Positions 37,030-46,152 of a stretch of DNA of 64,000 nucleotides are shown here, piece after piece. Every line of letters begins with the position of its first letter. Within the stretch, counting starts at the first letter, position 1. The notes under the pieces are model-generated. The model made no database searches. It worked only from the letters and a program-made list of their open reading frames with translations, and was not told the origin of the DNA. Made by a program: the position numbers and the translations under genes. The stretch is from the NCBI RefSeq assembly GCF_024198255.1, contig NZ_JAJVKW010000005.1, positions 124,001 to 188,000 of the forward strand. Reading direction: 5' to 3'. This DNA is from Myxococcus guangdongensis. GTDB taxonomy: Bacteria > Myxococcota > Myxococcia > Myxococcales > Myxococcaceae.

Positions 37030-38496
37030 ATGAGACGCCTCTTCGTACTGAGCAGCACGCTGGTCCTTGCCCTGGGTTGCGGCAAGGACGGGGACTCCAA
37101 GAACAAGGCGGAGTGTCACCTTGCCGCCATCAACCTGTCGTCCTGTCAGCGTTCAAGCCTCGCGGCCCTGCAACCCGCGGGTGTGTGGAACGTCAATGTC
37201 GAACTGAACGATGGATCGGGTTCCGCGGGTGCGCTGCGTCTATCGGGCGCGGACGGCGCGAAGGTGCTGGGCTTCACCGTGACGGAGCAGCAGCACACGG
37301 AGGACACGTACTACCTGGCCGCGGACGTGGTCGACTCGTTCCAGCGCACGGTGCGGTACGCCTTCGCGGGCTGTGAGGCGACCTCGGCGACCCGCATGAA
37401 GGGCACCTTCCGTCGCTGCGTGGACGGAGAGCTGGACCTGCAGGGCACGTTCGAGGCGGCGCGCCTGCAGCGCAAGGCGGATGAGGTCGAGGGCTCCGGG
37501 GTGGAGCTGGTGCGCGAGGTCTCCCTTCAAGATGACTCCGTCAAAGAGCCCGTGGTCGCCAAGGAGCTGACCGTGGTGGGCGGACGTGCCTACCTCGTGC
37601 TCGGCAAGGATGGCCTCGCCATCTACGACGTGAGCGTCCCGTCGGAGCCGCGGAAGCTCTACTCGGGCAAGCCGTCGAGCGATGTCTACAATGACCTGGT
37701 GGTGCACGGCACGCTGGCGTACGTGGCCAGCCAGAAGAGCGGTCTGGTCATCTACGACGTGGCGGATCCGGCGAAGCCCGTGCTGCTGCGTTCGTTGACG
37801 GATCCGTCGGTGGAGGTCGGGGCGTTGGCGTTGAACGGCAACCTGCTGTTCGCCGCGTCGCCCGCGCCCAATGGCGAGGTGTTGATCTTCGACGTGACGA
37901 CGCCGCTGCAGCCGAAGTTGCTGAGGCGCTACTTCATCGAGGGCGCCGAGCCGCTGAACGGCGAGGTTCCGTTCGACGTGGTGTCGGTGGGGAACCGGCT
38001 CTACGTGAGCAACTGGACGTTCGGCGTGTCGGTGTCGGACATCACGACGCCGGCGACGCCGAAGCTGCTGGGCCGCTTCGGAGGTATCTCGTCGCGTTCG
38101 TTGGCGGTGGGCTCGGTGGATGAGCGCCCGGTGGTGTTCTCGGGTGGCGAGGACTGGGGGGCGTTCGTCAGCGTGTTGGACGTGGGCAATCCGGCGAGCG
38201 TGCTCCAGGTGGGTGAGTTCCGGGTCCGGCCGGAGGTCTCCGTGCGCGCGATGGCACTGTCGGGGACGCGGCTGTACGTGGCGCACTACCAGGACGGTCT
38301 GCGCGTGGCGGACGTGAGCAACCCCGGTGCTCCTCGGCAGGTGGCGTACTTCAACACCTACCGCGAGACGGACAAGGACCGAGGCCTGACGTTCTTCGAG
38401 GGCCTCAACGCCATCGCGGTTCCGGGTGATGGGTACATCTACGCGACGGAGACGTCGCGAGGTCTGCTCGTCTTCCGCGAGACGTCATCGCCCTGA
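37030..38496 (+). CDS. LVIVD-repeat lipoprotein
   Basis: 488 residues from ATG 37030, where a lipoprotein signal (LVLALGCGKDG) begins; the frame is open far upstream but without a signal. Residues 20-140 form a Cys-containing N-terminal domain. From about 180 a propeller-like set of repeats reads AYLVLGKDGLAIYDVSVPSEPRKL, AYVASQKSGLVIYDVADPAKPVLL, LFAASPAPNGEVLIFDVTTPLQPKLL, LYVSNWTFGVSVSDITTPATPKLL and LYVAHYQDGLRVADVSNPGAPRQV: the LVIVD family of beta-propeller repeats. Likely a surface binding protein; ligand unknown. Confidence 0.86.
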   Translation: MRRLFVLSSTLVLALGCGKDGDSKNKAECHLAAINLSSCQRSSLAALQPAGVWNVNVELNDGSGSAGALRLSGADGAKVLGFTVTEQQHTEDTYYLAADVVDSFQRTVRYAFAGCEATSATRMKGTFRRCVDGELDLQGTFEAARLQRKADEVEGSGVELVREVSLQDDSVKEPVVAKELTVVGGRAYLVLGKDGLAIYDVSVPSEPRKLYSGKPSSDVYNDLVVHGTLAYVASQKSGLVIYDVADPAKPVLLRSLTDPSVEVGALALNGNLLFAASPAPNGEVLIFDVTTPLQPKLLRRYFIEGAEPLNGEVPFDVVSVGNRLYVSNWTFGVSVSDITTPATPKLLGRFGGISSRSLAVGSVDERPVVFSGGEDWGAFVSVLDVGNPASVLQVGEFRVRPEVSVRAMALSGTRLYVAHYQDGLRVADVSNPGAPRQVAYFNTYRETDKDRGLTFFEGLNAIAVPGDGYIYATETSRGLLVFRETSSP

Positions 38497-38513
38497 GGAG
38501 GGGTGAGGTCCTT

Positions 38514-38541
38514 TGAGGCGCCTCATCTCGGAGGCGCCTCA
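38514..38541. terminator. Hairpin between convergent genes
   Basis: Perfect 11-bp inverted repeat (TGAGGCGCCTC / GAGGCGCCTCA) with a 6-nt loop, between the LVIVD lipoprotein (+) and the repeat protein (-). No T-tract follows on either strand. Confidence 0.5.
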
Positions 38542-38552
38542 GAGGTGGACGG

Positions 38553-40145
38553 CTAGGGCGACAGCAGCGAGTTGCCCGTACCGCTCCTGCCGAGGCTGGC
38601 GCCGCGTGCGAGGTTGAGCTCGACGCCGGCTTCCTGGAGCGCGAGTCGCGCGGCGTATCCGTCGCTGCGCCCCGCCGCATCACGAGCGAGGTTCAACAGG
38701 GCTCGGGCGCGGTCCGCATGGACGATGACGTTGCCCTGACCGAATGACGCGGCGCTCTCGCGAATCTCCGCGAAGGCGCTGTCGGCGATGTCGAGGGCGT
38801 CGTCGACGTCATCCTCGCCCTGCTGGATGGCGGCGTCGGCGGCGAGCATCCATTCGCCGGCGCTCTGGAGCGCGGAGAGCCGCTGCTGGCGTGACTGTTC
38901 GGTCTCGACGGCGCGCTCGCCGAACGTGTCGACCTGCTGCTGGGTGGCGATGGCGTTCTGTTCAATCTCCGCGTCGCGAGTCTTGAGCTCTTCCTCGAGC
39001 TCGTCGAGACGTGCGCGCAGCTGCGCGACCTCCGTGTCCGTCGAAGCAGGTGGATTCGTGGTCGCCGACGTCTGCTGCTGTCCGGATGCGGATTGAGAGG
39101 TGTTGTTGTTCGTGCCGGAGTTGTTCTGGGGCACGGAGGTGCCCTGCGTGTCGGTGGATTGAGGCGCGGTGTTCGAGCCCGAGCCGCCCGTGCCGTTCGG
39201 GGAAACAGGAGCTGTGCCCGTGGAGTCCTGTCCACCGCCTTGCTCGGCTTCGGTAGGACCGAAACCGCCCAGCGAGTCTTGAGGCTGCGCGCCAGAGCCT
39301 CCCGTGCCGGATTGAGTCGAGGGCTGAGCCGTCGTGCCAGTCCCGACGCCACTCGAGTCATTCGGAATCGAGGTCTGAGGCGTCGTGCTGGTGCCAACGC
39401 CACTCGAGTCATTCGGAACCGATGTCTGCGGAGTCGTGTCCGAGCCACCGGTGCCGCTCTGGTCGTTCGGAACCGATGTCTGCGGCGTCGAGCCCGAGCC
39501 ACCGATGCCACTCTGGTCGTTCGGCACCGAGGTCTGCGGTGTCGTGCCCGAGCCACCCGTACCGTCGACCTGGTCACCTGAATCCGAGCCCTGCGGTGCC
39601 GAAGTGCCGTAATCCCCCGAGCCGCCGGTGGAGTCCTGTCCGCCCAGCGGAGCAGGGGTGGGCTGTGGCAGCGCGGACGTGTTCGAGCCCCCGGGTTGGT
39701 TCACCCGAGCATCGCCCCCTTCGTCCCCCACGGCACCCGAACCACCGACGCCCAGGTCCGTATCGGACACGGTCGAACCGGAGTTCTCCTCCGCACCGCT
39801 CCCGCCGACGGCCTCCTGCCCCTGCGCGGGGATGGGCACGTAGCGTTGATACGTCTCGTCGATGGCGATTTCGCTCGGGGTCGCCGGAGCGCTCCCATCG
39901 GGGAGGGCGGGCGTAATCACATACCCGCCGCTATACGGCGTCGTCCCGTCGTTGGTCGGCTGCTGGATGACGTAGTTCGGAGGAATCCACGCGCCATCCG
40001 CCTCCTCGGCGGCCTGCTCGTTCGCGTCGCGCAGGGCCTCCGCGGCCGGGTCGCGGACGTTCGGGTCCATGGGAGAGGGGTAGGGCGTCTGGCTCTGTCC
40101 CTGAGCGACGCTCAACCCCGCGGCGAGGGCGATCCACAGGTTCAT
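38553..40145 (-). CDS. Secreted Gly/Ser/Thr-rich repeat protein with helical C-terminus
   Basis: 530 residues from ATG 40145, starting at a signal peptide (MNLWIALAAGLSVAQGQSQ). Residues 20-100 are ordered, then about 250 residues are low-complexity Gly/Ser/Thr/Gln/Asn, with four near-identical units of TPQTSVPNDQSGTGGS type. The C-terminal 160 residues start with a coiled coil (TEVAQLRARLDELEEELKTRDAEIEQ) followed by amphipathic helices. It resembles no family I can name. The low-complexity part may be an extended cell-surface or matrix stalk. Confidence 0.78.
   Translation of the reverse strand: MNLWIALAAGLSVAQGQSQTPYPSPMDPNVRDPAAEALRDANEQAAEEADGAWIPPNYVIQQPTNDGTTPYSGGYVITPALPDGSAPATPSEIAIDETYQRYVPIPAQGQEAVGGSGAEENSGSTVSDTDLGVGGSGAVGDEGGDARVNQPGGSNTSALPQPTPAPLGGQDSTGGSGDYGTSAPQGSDSGDQVDGTGGSGTTPQTSVPNDQSGIGGSGSTPQTSVPNDQSGTGGSDTTPQTSVPNDSSGVGTSTTPQTSIPNDSSGVGTGTTAQPSTQSGTGGSGAQPQDSLGGFGPTEAEQGGGQDSTGTAPVSPNGTGGSGSNTAPQSTDTQGTSVPQNNSGTNNNTSQSASGQQQTSATTNPPASTDTEVAQLRARLDELEEELKTRDAEIEQNAIATQQQVDTFGERAVETEQSRQQRLSALQSAGEWMLAADAAIQQGEDDVDDALDIADSAFAEIRESAASFGQGNVIVHADRARALLNLARDAAGRSDGYAARLALQEAGVELNLARGASLGRSGTGNSLLSP
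39330..39561 (-). repeat. In-frame 51-54 bp coding repeats
   Basis: Four consecutive units encoding TPQTSVPND(Q/S)SG(T/V/I)G(G/T)S with high DNA conservation (on the plus strand TCATTCGGAACCGATGTCTG and relatives recur). Units keep the frame, so copy-number change is tolerated. Confidence 0.8.
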
Positions 40146-40239
40146 GTCGCCAGAGTGTTCACTGCTCGAATTCTCCGGCACCTCGGCGGCCCGCTTTCCC
40201 CTCGCTCGCCCGCCCGACGTGCGACCACGCCACCGCCCG

Positions 40240-40283
40240 CTGGGAAAAGTCGAAGGGCCGTGTCCCATCCAGGAACACGGCCC
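40240..40283 (-). terminator. Intrinsic terminator of the GbsR-Lol-barrel operon
   Basis: On the minus strand a perfect 9-bp stem (GGGCCGTGT / ACACGGCCC, 40255-40283) with an 11-nt loop is followed by TTCGACTTTTCCC. It lies 26 nt after the barrel gene stop. Confidence 0.75.
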
Positions 40284-40309
40284 CGCGAATCCACCCGCGG
40301 ACCACCGCC

Positions 40310-41953
40310 TCAGATGCTGATGCGCAATCCCGCGCCCAACTCGAACGTGGGCACGTTGAACGTGATGGGCGGATTGGGCGTCTGGCCTTCGGGCACCGGG
40401 GCGCCAGGAAGCGTGAACCCACCGAAGCGGAACTCGCCGCCCTTGTGTCCGTAGTGGACCGCACCGTACGCCTCCACCGTCAGATAGCTGAGCGCGCGGT
40501 GCGTGACGTTGAGCCGGCTGATGTACGACTTGTCCGAGAGGTTGCTCAACGTGAACAGGTTGAACGACGTGCGCTCGAGCGAGCCAGGCCGGTCCAGGAA
40601 GAGGTACGCGGAGCCGTAGTGGCGCCCCGTGTACAGCGGCTGGAAGGCCTGCTTGTAGATCAGGAACGGGTACCCGAACGAGCTCGTGTAGCCCGTCGAG
40701 TTGTAGAAGTACTCCACTCCCAACACGGCGATGTCGTTCTCTCCGTACGCGAAGCTGTAGTTCGCGCCGCCCGTCACCTGGGGCGTGAGCCCCGAGGGGT
40801 AGTAGTCCTCGACGATGCTGGGATCGAGGAACACCTCCTCCGCCGTGGTCCCCGGAGGAACCCGGTACAGCGGCTGCTCCGTGCTCTTCTTCAGCGCCAG
40901 CTCGCCATAGACGTCGATGGGGCCCAGCGCGGACGACACATCGAGGCCGAAGCGAGGCTTGCGCCCCCGCTGCGCCACCGCGCTCAAGCCCACCTCCGCG
41001 GGCCCCAGCACCACCTCGGCGCGCAGCGCGCCACCGATGCGGCTCAGGCTGTTCACCGGCTCGGACACCCCCGCGCGAGGCACGCCGCCGGTGTTGTCCG
41101 TGAGCACGCCCGTGTCGGTGCCCAGGTCATCCATCACCGCGAGCGCATAGAAGTTCCAGCCCCGAGCCTCCCAGGGGACATGGACCTTCAGCATCGACAC
41201 ACCGGTGCGCAGGTCGACGAAGGCCAGCGGGTTGCGCCGCTGTGGGGACAGGAAGTCGGTGGGGTTCCAGATCTGCCCCGTTCCCCACTTCACGTGCTGC
41301 TTGCCGACGGTGAGGAACACCGTCCGCTCGATGTCGAAGCGCAGCCACGCCTGGTCCAGCAGGACGCGAGGATTGGCCGGCGCGCCCGCGACCCCCGACT
41401 GCGTGGACACGGTGGGGTCGTAGCTCAACCGCCCCACCACGAAGCCGCGCAGGCGGTCCATGGGCCGCGCGTCGAAGTACCCATCCACCAGCGTGGGCGC
41501 GGAGAACGCCGTGTCGCCGAACGACGTGCCCTGCGACGCGGCCGCGAAGCCGCGCAGGTAGAACTGCCCGCCAATCTTCAGCGGATCATCCACCGCCTCC
41601 TCGGAGTCGAACGCGCTGCGGGTCGCCGGCCCGGAGAGCGAGCGCGAGTCCCGGTCCCCAGGCTCCGGCGGAGCCTCCGTCAGCGGCCGCTGTCGCTCGG
41701 TCGCGTCGCCCGTGTTGCTGGCATCCGCGCCGGCCGAGGGCTCCGAGTCCCCGCCGAACAGGGCATCCTCGCTCGGACGCTCCGATGCCGGAGCCTCCGA
41801 GGGCGGCGTCGAGGACGGGTCCGCCTGCGCGGGCGTGTCGTCCCCTCCGCCGAACAAGGCATCGTCGTCCCGCTGCGCGGACTGGCCGGGCGCGGCGGGA
41901 GCGGCGAGGGCCACGGACAGCGCCGTGGCCAGGGTGAGGGCGCGCGAGCTCAT
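40310..41953 (-). CDS. Outer-membrane beta-barrel protein of the Lol-like operon
   Basis: 547 residues; ATG 41953 overlaps the stop of the LolA-like gene by 4 bp, showing translational coupling, and begins a signal peptide (ALSVALAAPAAPGQS). A 120-residue acidic, Pro/Ser-rich N-terminal extension contains the motif DALFGG twice (residues 31-36 and 63-68). The rest is a barrel of alternating aromatic strands (GGQFYLRGFAAASQG, GFVVGRLSYDP, WLRFDIERTVFLTVGKQHVKWGTGQIWNPTDFLSP, ...), with the QHVKWGTG..WNPTD motif reminiscent of DUF1302/porin-type proteins. Its operon partners suggest it is the outer-membrane end of an export or lipid-trafficking system. Confidence 0.85.
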   Translation of the reverse strand: MSSRALTLATALSVALAAPAAPGQSAQRDDDALFGGGDDTPAQADPSSTPPSEAPASERPSEDALFGGDSEPSAGADASNTGDATERQRPLTEAPPEPGDRDSRSLSGPATRSAFDSEEAVDDPLKIGGQFYLRGFAAASQGTSFGDTAFSAPTLVDGYFDARPMDRLRGFVVGRLSYDPTVSTQSGVAGAPANPRVLLDQAWLRFDIERTVFLTVGKQHVKWGTGQIWNPTDFLSPQRRNPLAFVDLRTGVSMLKVHVPWEARGWNFYALAVMDDLGTDTGVLTDNTGGVPRAGVSEPVNSLSRIGGALRAEVVLGPAEVGLSAVAQRGRKPRFGLDVSSALGPIDVYGELALKKSTEQPLYRVPPGTTAEEVFLDPSIVEDYYPSGLTPQVTGGANYSFAYGENDIAVLGVEYFYNSTGYTSSFGYPFLIYKQAFQPLYTGRHYGSAYLFLDRPGSLERTSFNLFTLSNLSDKSYISRLNVTHRALSYLTVEAYGAVHYGHKGGEFRFGGFTLPGAPVPEGQTPNPPITFNVPTFELGAGLRISI

Positions 41954-42732
41954 CGGCTCTTGCTCTCGAGCCAGGCCTTGGTGAAGAGGTTGGCCTCCAG
42001 CGAGCGCAGGTCCACCGACTTGATGAGGATGATGGTGGAGTTGGCCTTCTCCACCTCGTCGTAGATGCGGATCTCCTCCGGGAACCAGACGTCGGCGCCC
42101 TTGGACTCGCTGAAGATCTTCTTCCAGCGCGGGTAGAGCGCGGTGCGCATCAGCCGGCCGGACAGCGCGTACTCCTCGCGCTTGAGGATGTTGGTGGAGT
42201 CCTTGTCCACCCACAGCTTCACGACGGGGTAGGCCACGTCGACGTTGGGCTTCACCTTGAGCGACAGCTTGTGCGCCGTGTACTTGCCCAGCTTGGCCTC
42301 GCCCTCGTACGTCGGGTCGAACTCCTCGGCCAGGCGGGACTCGTCGAAGTCGGCGCGGCGGCTGTCGGTGCCGGCGATGCGCTCGCGCTCCGTGCGCCGC
42401 TCCCACTTGCCCACGTTGGGGTCGTAGCTCCAGAGGTTCTTGTCCATCCGCAGGTAGCCCTTGCCGGCCTCCGTCTTGGGCTTGCTGAAGAGGATCATCA
42501 GCTTGTCGTCCGCGTCGCGTCGGTACACGAACGCCTCGCGCACGTTGTCCGTCTTGTCCTTCTCCTTCTGCTCCAGATAGATGAGCGCCTTGTAGTCGCC
42601 ACCATTGCGCTGGCGATCATCGATGGTCGCCAGCATCTGCGTCATGACGGCTGGCTCCAGGGCCAGGGCCACGGGCGCGGACAGCAGGGCCGCGGTGACA
42701 GCCGCGGCGGACAGCAGGCTCTTGAGGCTCAT
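41950..42732 (-). CDS. LolA-like outer-membrane lipoprotein-sorting protein
   Basis: 260 residues. ATG 42732 has GGTGA 6 nt upstream and starts a signal peptide (LLSAPVALALE). The sequence KALIYLEQKEKDKTDN, AFVYRRDADDKLMILFSKPKTEAGKGYLRMDKNLWSYDPNVGKWERR and TAHKLSLKVKPNVDVAYPVVKLWVDKDSTNILKREEYALSGRLMRTALYPRWKKI fits the outer-membrane lipoprotein-sorting family (LolA/LolB-like half-barrel) often found next to RND or LolCDE-like transporters. It would carry a hydrophobic cargo through the periplasm between the permease complex and the barrel protein. The 4-bp overlap with the barrel gene supports a joint role. Confidence 0.85.
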   Translation of the reverse strand: MSLKSLLSAAAVTAALLSAPVALALEPAVMTQMLATIDDRQRNGGDYKALIYLEQKEKDKTDNVREAFVYRRDADDKLMILFSKPKTEAGKGYLRMDKNLWSYDPNVGKWERRTERERIAGTDSRRADFDESRLAEEFDPTYEGEAKLGKYTAHKLSLKVKPNVDVAYPVVKLWVDKDSTNILKREEYALSGRLMRTALYPRWKKIFSESKGADVWFPEEIRIYDEVEKANSTIILIKSVDLRSLEANLFTKAWLESKSR

Positions 42733-42737
42733 GGAAA

Positions 42738-44039
42738 TCACCCGATGTGGTGCATCGCCGTCACCGGCTTGAGCCGCGCGGCGAGGAAGGAAGGAATCAG
42801 CGAGATGAGCGTGGTGCAGGTCGTGATGAACACCATGGCGCCCACCACCGCGCCCGCGTCCACCACCAGGTTCAGCCGCTCCGACATGATGAACATCGCC
42901 ACCACCTCCGGGACGCTCACCTTCGCGGCCGTCACGCCCAGGCACACCGCCAGGCCCAACAGCGCCCCCACCAGCGTGCCCAGCGCCCCGAGCGTCATCG
43001 CCTCGAAGAGGAACATCGCCACCACGCGCGTCCTCTGCATCCCAATCGCGCGCAGCGTCCCAATCTCCCGCGTGCGCTCGCGGATGGCGATCCACAGCGT
43101 GTTCATGATGCCCACGCCGATGATGACCAGCAGCACGAAGATGAGCACACCCGTCAGCCCGTTGAGCGCCGTGAGCGTCCAGGTGATGAAGGACAGCTCG
43201 TCCTCCCAGTTGGTGATGTCCAGCTTCTGGCCCGTCCACGCCTCGCGGTTGACGACGTCGAACTTGAACCAGAACGCGCGCGGATCATTGTCCATGACGG
43301 TGAAGCCGGCCTTCGCGAGCACGTCGCGCAGCCGCGCCTGGACCTGGGGCACCTGCGAGACGTCCTTGAGGTACAGGAAGAGCGCGCCGGTGGTGTCATC
43401 GCGCAGCTGGTACAGCGAGCGCAGGGTGGAGGCTTCGACGTAGATGTTGAAGTCGCTCATCATGCCCATGTCGCCGGCGATGGCCGCCACGCGCACGTCC
43501 ACCGTGTTGTTGGTGCCCCGCATGGTGGGCGCGGAGATGGTGATGGTGTCGCCCACCTTCACCTCCAGCCGCTTGGCCTGCTTCTCGAACAGCAGCGCCG
43601 TGCCGGACTCCGACAGCCCGCCGAGCGAGCCCTCGCGAATCTGGAGGACCTTGTGGAGGCCTGGCTCGTCCTTCACGTCGACGCCGCCGATGCCCACCTG
43701 CATGGAGCTCTTCTCGCTGACGATCTTCGCCCAGCCGCGACCGCGCTGGACGGCGTAGTCGAGCTCAGGGACTTCCTTGCGGACCAGCTCGAGGACCTTC
43801 GGGTAGGACGTCACCACGGGCGCGGCCTGGCCGGCGGTGACCTTGTAGAAGCCGCCCACGTTGACGTGGCCGGTGGACAGGATGGTGGCGGAGCGCAGCA
43901 GCGTCTCCTTCATGCCCGTGGACAGGCCCATGAGGATGACGAGCAGCGCGGTGACACCCGCGATGGCCCCGCCGAGCAGCAGCGTGCGCCGGCGGTGGGT
44001 GCCGAGGTTTCGGAATGCGATGAGGAAGAGCTGGAACAT
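42738..44039 (-). CDS. FtsX/LolC-E-type ABC permease 1
   Basis: 433 residues: an N-terminal membrane helix (LLGGAIAGVTALLVILMGLSTG), a periplasmic MacB-type core domain (about 45-290), and three C-terminal helices with GTLRAIGMQRTRVVAMFLFEAMTLGALG, the usual coupling element. It is 5 bp from the LolA-like gene and 3 bp from the second permease, so all are co-transcribed. It would form a heterodimer with the second permease under the LolD-like ATPase. Confidence 0.9.
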   Translation of the reverse strand: MFQLFLIAFRNLGTHRRRTLLLGGAIAGVTALLVILMGLSTGMKETLLRSATILSTGHVNVGGFYKVTAGQAAPVVTSYPKVLELVRKEVPELDYAVQRGRGWAKIVSEKSSMQVGIGGVDVKDEPGLHKVLQIREGSLGGLSESGTALLFEKQAKRLEVKVGDTITISAPTMRGTNNTVDVRVAAIAGDMGMMSDFNIYVEASTLRSLYQLRDDTTGALFLYLKDVSQVPQVQARLRDVLAKAGFTVMDNDPRAFWFKFDVVNREAWTGQKLDITNWEDELSFITWTLTALNGLTGVLIFVLLVIIGVGIMNTLWIAIRERTREIGTLRAIGMQRTRVVAMFLFEAMTLGALGTLVGALLGLAVCLGVTAAKVSVPEVVAMFIMSERLNLVVDAGAVVGAMVFITTCTTLISLIPSFLAARLKPVTAMHHIG

Positions 44040-44042
44040 GGG

Positions 44043-46151
44043 TCACTCGTCCGTCTGCATCGCCTGGAGGGGCGAGACGCGCGTCGCGAGGAACGCGGGG
44101 TAGAGGGTGGAGATGGCGGAGACCAACAGGACGATGACGAACGCCGCGATGAGGTTGCCGGCGCTCAACGTCGGATAGAGGCGGGGACCGGAGAAGAAGA
44201 AGTACAGCGCCTCGTTGCCGGCGGGGATGCCCGCGCTGCCCAGCGCGCTCATGATGCCGCTGCCCACGAGCGCTCCGCCCAGGCCGAACACCGCCCCGAG
44301 CAGCACCGTCTCGATGAGCACCATGCTCAGCACGAAGGAGCGCTGCGCGCCGATGGCCCGCATCGTCCCCACCTCGCGCACCCGCTGCAGCGTGGCCATC
44401 ATCATCGCGTTGTTGATGATGACCAGCGCCACCACGAAGATGATGAACACCGCGAAGTACAGCACCAGCTTCGCCATCAACACGAACTGGCCGATGATGC
44501 CCGCGGCCTGCTGCCAGGACACCACGCGCAGCTTGAGCCCCGCGGCCTGGGTCGACTCGCGCAGCTCCGCCATCGTCTGGTCCAACTGCTCCGGGTCCTT
44601 GAGGATGACCGCCGCGCTGAGCGCCTCGCCCTGCTCGATCTCCTGCTGCGAGTAGACGCGCGCCACCAGGTCCTCGCGGGCCAGCGCGCCCAGGCCGCCC
44701 TCGAACACCGTGGACTCCTCGATGAGCCCGGGCGTGGCGTCCGCCACCAGCGTGTTGCCGCTGTCCTCGCCGAAGAGCGCCTCCTCGGCGCTGCCCCGGT
44801 CCAGCTCCTTCAGGCCGCTGCCCTTCTGCAGCTCCGTGATCTCCGCCTTCCGCTCCGGGCTCAGGTAGCCGTAGAGGTCGCGGAACGTCATCAGGTCCAT
44901 CAGGTTGATGGCGCCCGCCATGAAGGACTTCTCCAGGCCCTTGAACTGGTAGGTGCCGTAGACCTTCACGTTGATGCTCTGCACGTAGCCGGTGCGCGTG
45001 AAGGCGGTGATGGTGAGCGAGTCCCCCATGCGCAGCCGGTACAGGTCGAGCAGCGGCGCCAGCTCCGCGTAGAACTGCTGGTAGCGCGTGTCGAAGTTGT
45101 CGTCGGTGGTGGTGAAGAACTCCGACAGGAGCTTCTCCAGCGAAGGCTCCTGGCTGCCGAGCACCTTCTGCAGCCGCTCCACCGCCTGACGCGTCTTCAC
45201 CGGGTCCAGCTGGAAGAGGATTTCACGCGTCTGGGTCTGGTTCTCCTTCACCCAGCGCTGCAGCGTCGGGTCGGCGTCGATGCGCTTCTGGTTGACGTCC
45301 CGCTCCTGCTTGATGTTGTCCAGGCGCAGCGCGGACTTCAGCTTGAGGAAGTTCTCGTAGAAGAACTTGGACATCAGCATGCCGCGCTTGCCCGCGGGCA
45401 CCGCCTGCCCGTCGACGACTTCCATGCGGTCGAACGACTTCTGGAACGCGTCCAGGTCCGTGCCCACGTAGCGCAGGTCCAACAGGTCGCCGTCCGGCAG
45501 CTGGGGGGCGATGCGGTTCTCCAGGAACTCGAGCGAGCCGAACGGGTCCTCCTCGAAGGCGTTCCAGAACGCGTCGGTGCGGGCGCGCGCGAGCGACTCC
45601 ACCTCCACGGGGTCCTGGGCGGCCGCGGTGAGCAGCTCGCGGCTCTTGGCCCGCTGCTCCTCCATCAGCGACACCATCTGCCGCACGTGGCCCTTGACGC
45701 TGTCGATGCTCTCGCGAAGGGCCGGGGACTCGCCCTCCGTCTGTCGCTTCTTGTACAGGTCGCGAAGCCGCGCGAGCGTCAGGTCCACCGTGTTGCCGGA
45801 GGTGATGAGCGCGCCGCTGGTGCCCATGGGCACCACCGTCTTGACGTTGGGGTGCTTCTCCAGCACGGGCTTGATGCGGCTGAAGTCGTCCACCACCGCC
45901 AGGTCCGGCTCGCCGCTCATGCCGCCGTACAGGCTCAGCTCGTCCTTGGACTCATCCGAGTAGACCTGCACGTGGCCCGCGACGCTGCCGATGATGCTGC
46001 GGCTCATCGCGCTGTCCATGCTGTCCAGCAGCGCGCCGCCGACCACCACGAGCAGGGTGCCGAAGAAGATGATGCCGCCGATGAGGATGTTGATCTTGCT
46101 GGTGAACAGGTTGCGGAACGCCACCTGCAGCAGCAACCGGAGCTGCCCCAT
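44043..46151 (-). CDS. FtsX/LolC-E-type ABC permease 2 with large periplasmic domain
   Basis: 702 residues, much longer than LolC or LolE (about 400). The N-terminal helix is LIGGIIFFGTLLVVVGGALL; a periplasmic domain of nearly 500 residues with several charged helices follows; then three helices with MMATLQRVREVGTMRAIGAQRSFVLSMVLIET as coupling loop. The periplasmic region contains EEALFGEDSG, similar to the DALFGG motif that occurs twice in the barrel protein of the same operon. The ATPase stop is 1 bp from this ATG. Confidence 0.88.
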   Translation of the reverse strand: MGQLRLLLQVAFRNLFTSKINILIGGIIFFGTLLVVVGGALLDSMDSAMSRSIIGSVAGHVQVYSDESKDELSLYGGMSGEPDLAVVDDFSRIKPVLEKHPNVKTVVPMGTSGALITSGNTVDLTLARLRDLYKKRQTEGESPALRESIDSVKGHVRQMVSLMEEQRAKSRELLTAAAQDPVEVESLARARTDAFWNAFEEDPFGSLEFLENRIAPQLPDGDLLDLRYVGTDLDAFQKSFDRMEVVDGQAVPAGKRGMLMSKFFYENFLKLKSALRLDNIKQERDVNQKRIDADPTLQRWVKENQTQTREILFQLDPVKTRQAVERLQKVLGSQEPSLEKLLSEFFTTTDDNFDTRYQQFYAELAPLLDLYRLRMGDSLTITAFTRTGYVQSINVKVYGTYQFKGLEKSFMAGAINLMDLMTFRDLYGYLSPERKAEITELQKGSGLKELDRGSAEEALFGEDSGNTLVADATPGLIEESTVFEGGLGALAREDLVARVYSQQEIEQGEALSAAVILKDPEQLDQTMAELRESTQAAGLKLRVVSWQQAAGIIGQFVLMAKLVLYFAVFIIFVVALVIINNAMMMATLQRVREVGTMRAIGAQRSFVLSMVLIETVLLGAVFGLGGALVGSGIMSALGSAGIPAGNEALYFFFSGPRLYPTLSAGNLIAAFVIVLLVSAISTLYPAFLATRVSPLQAMQTDE

Positions 46152-46152
46152 G

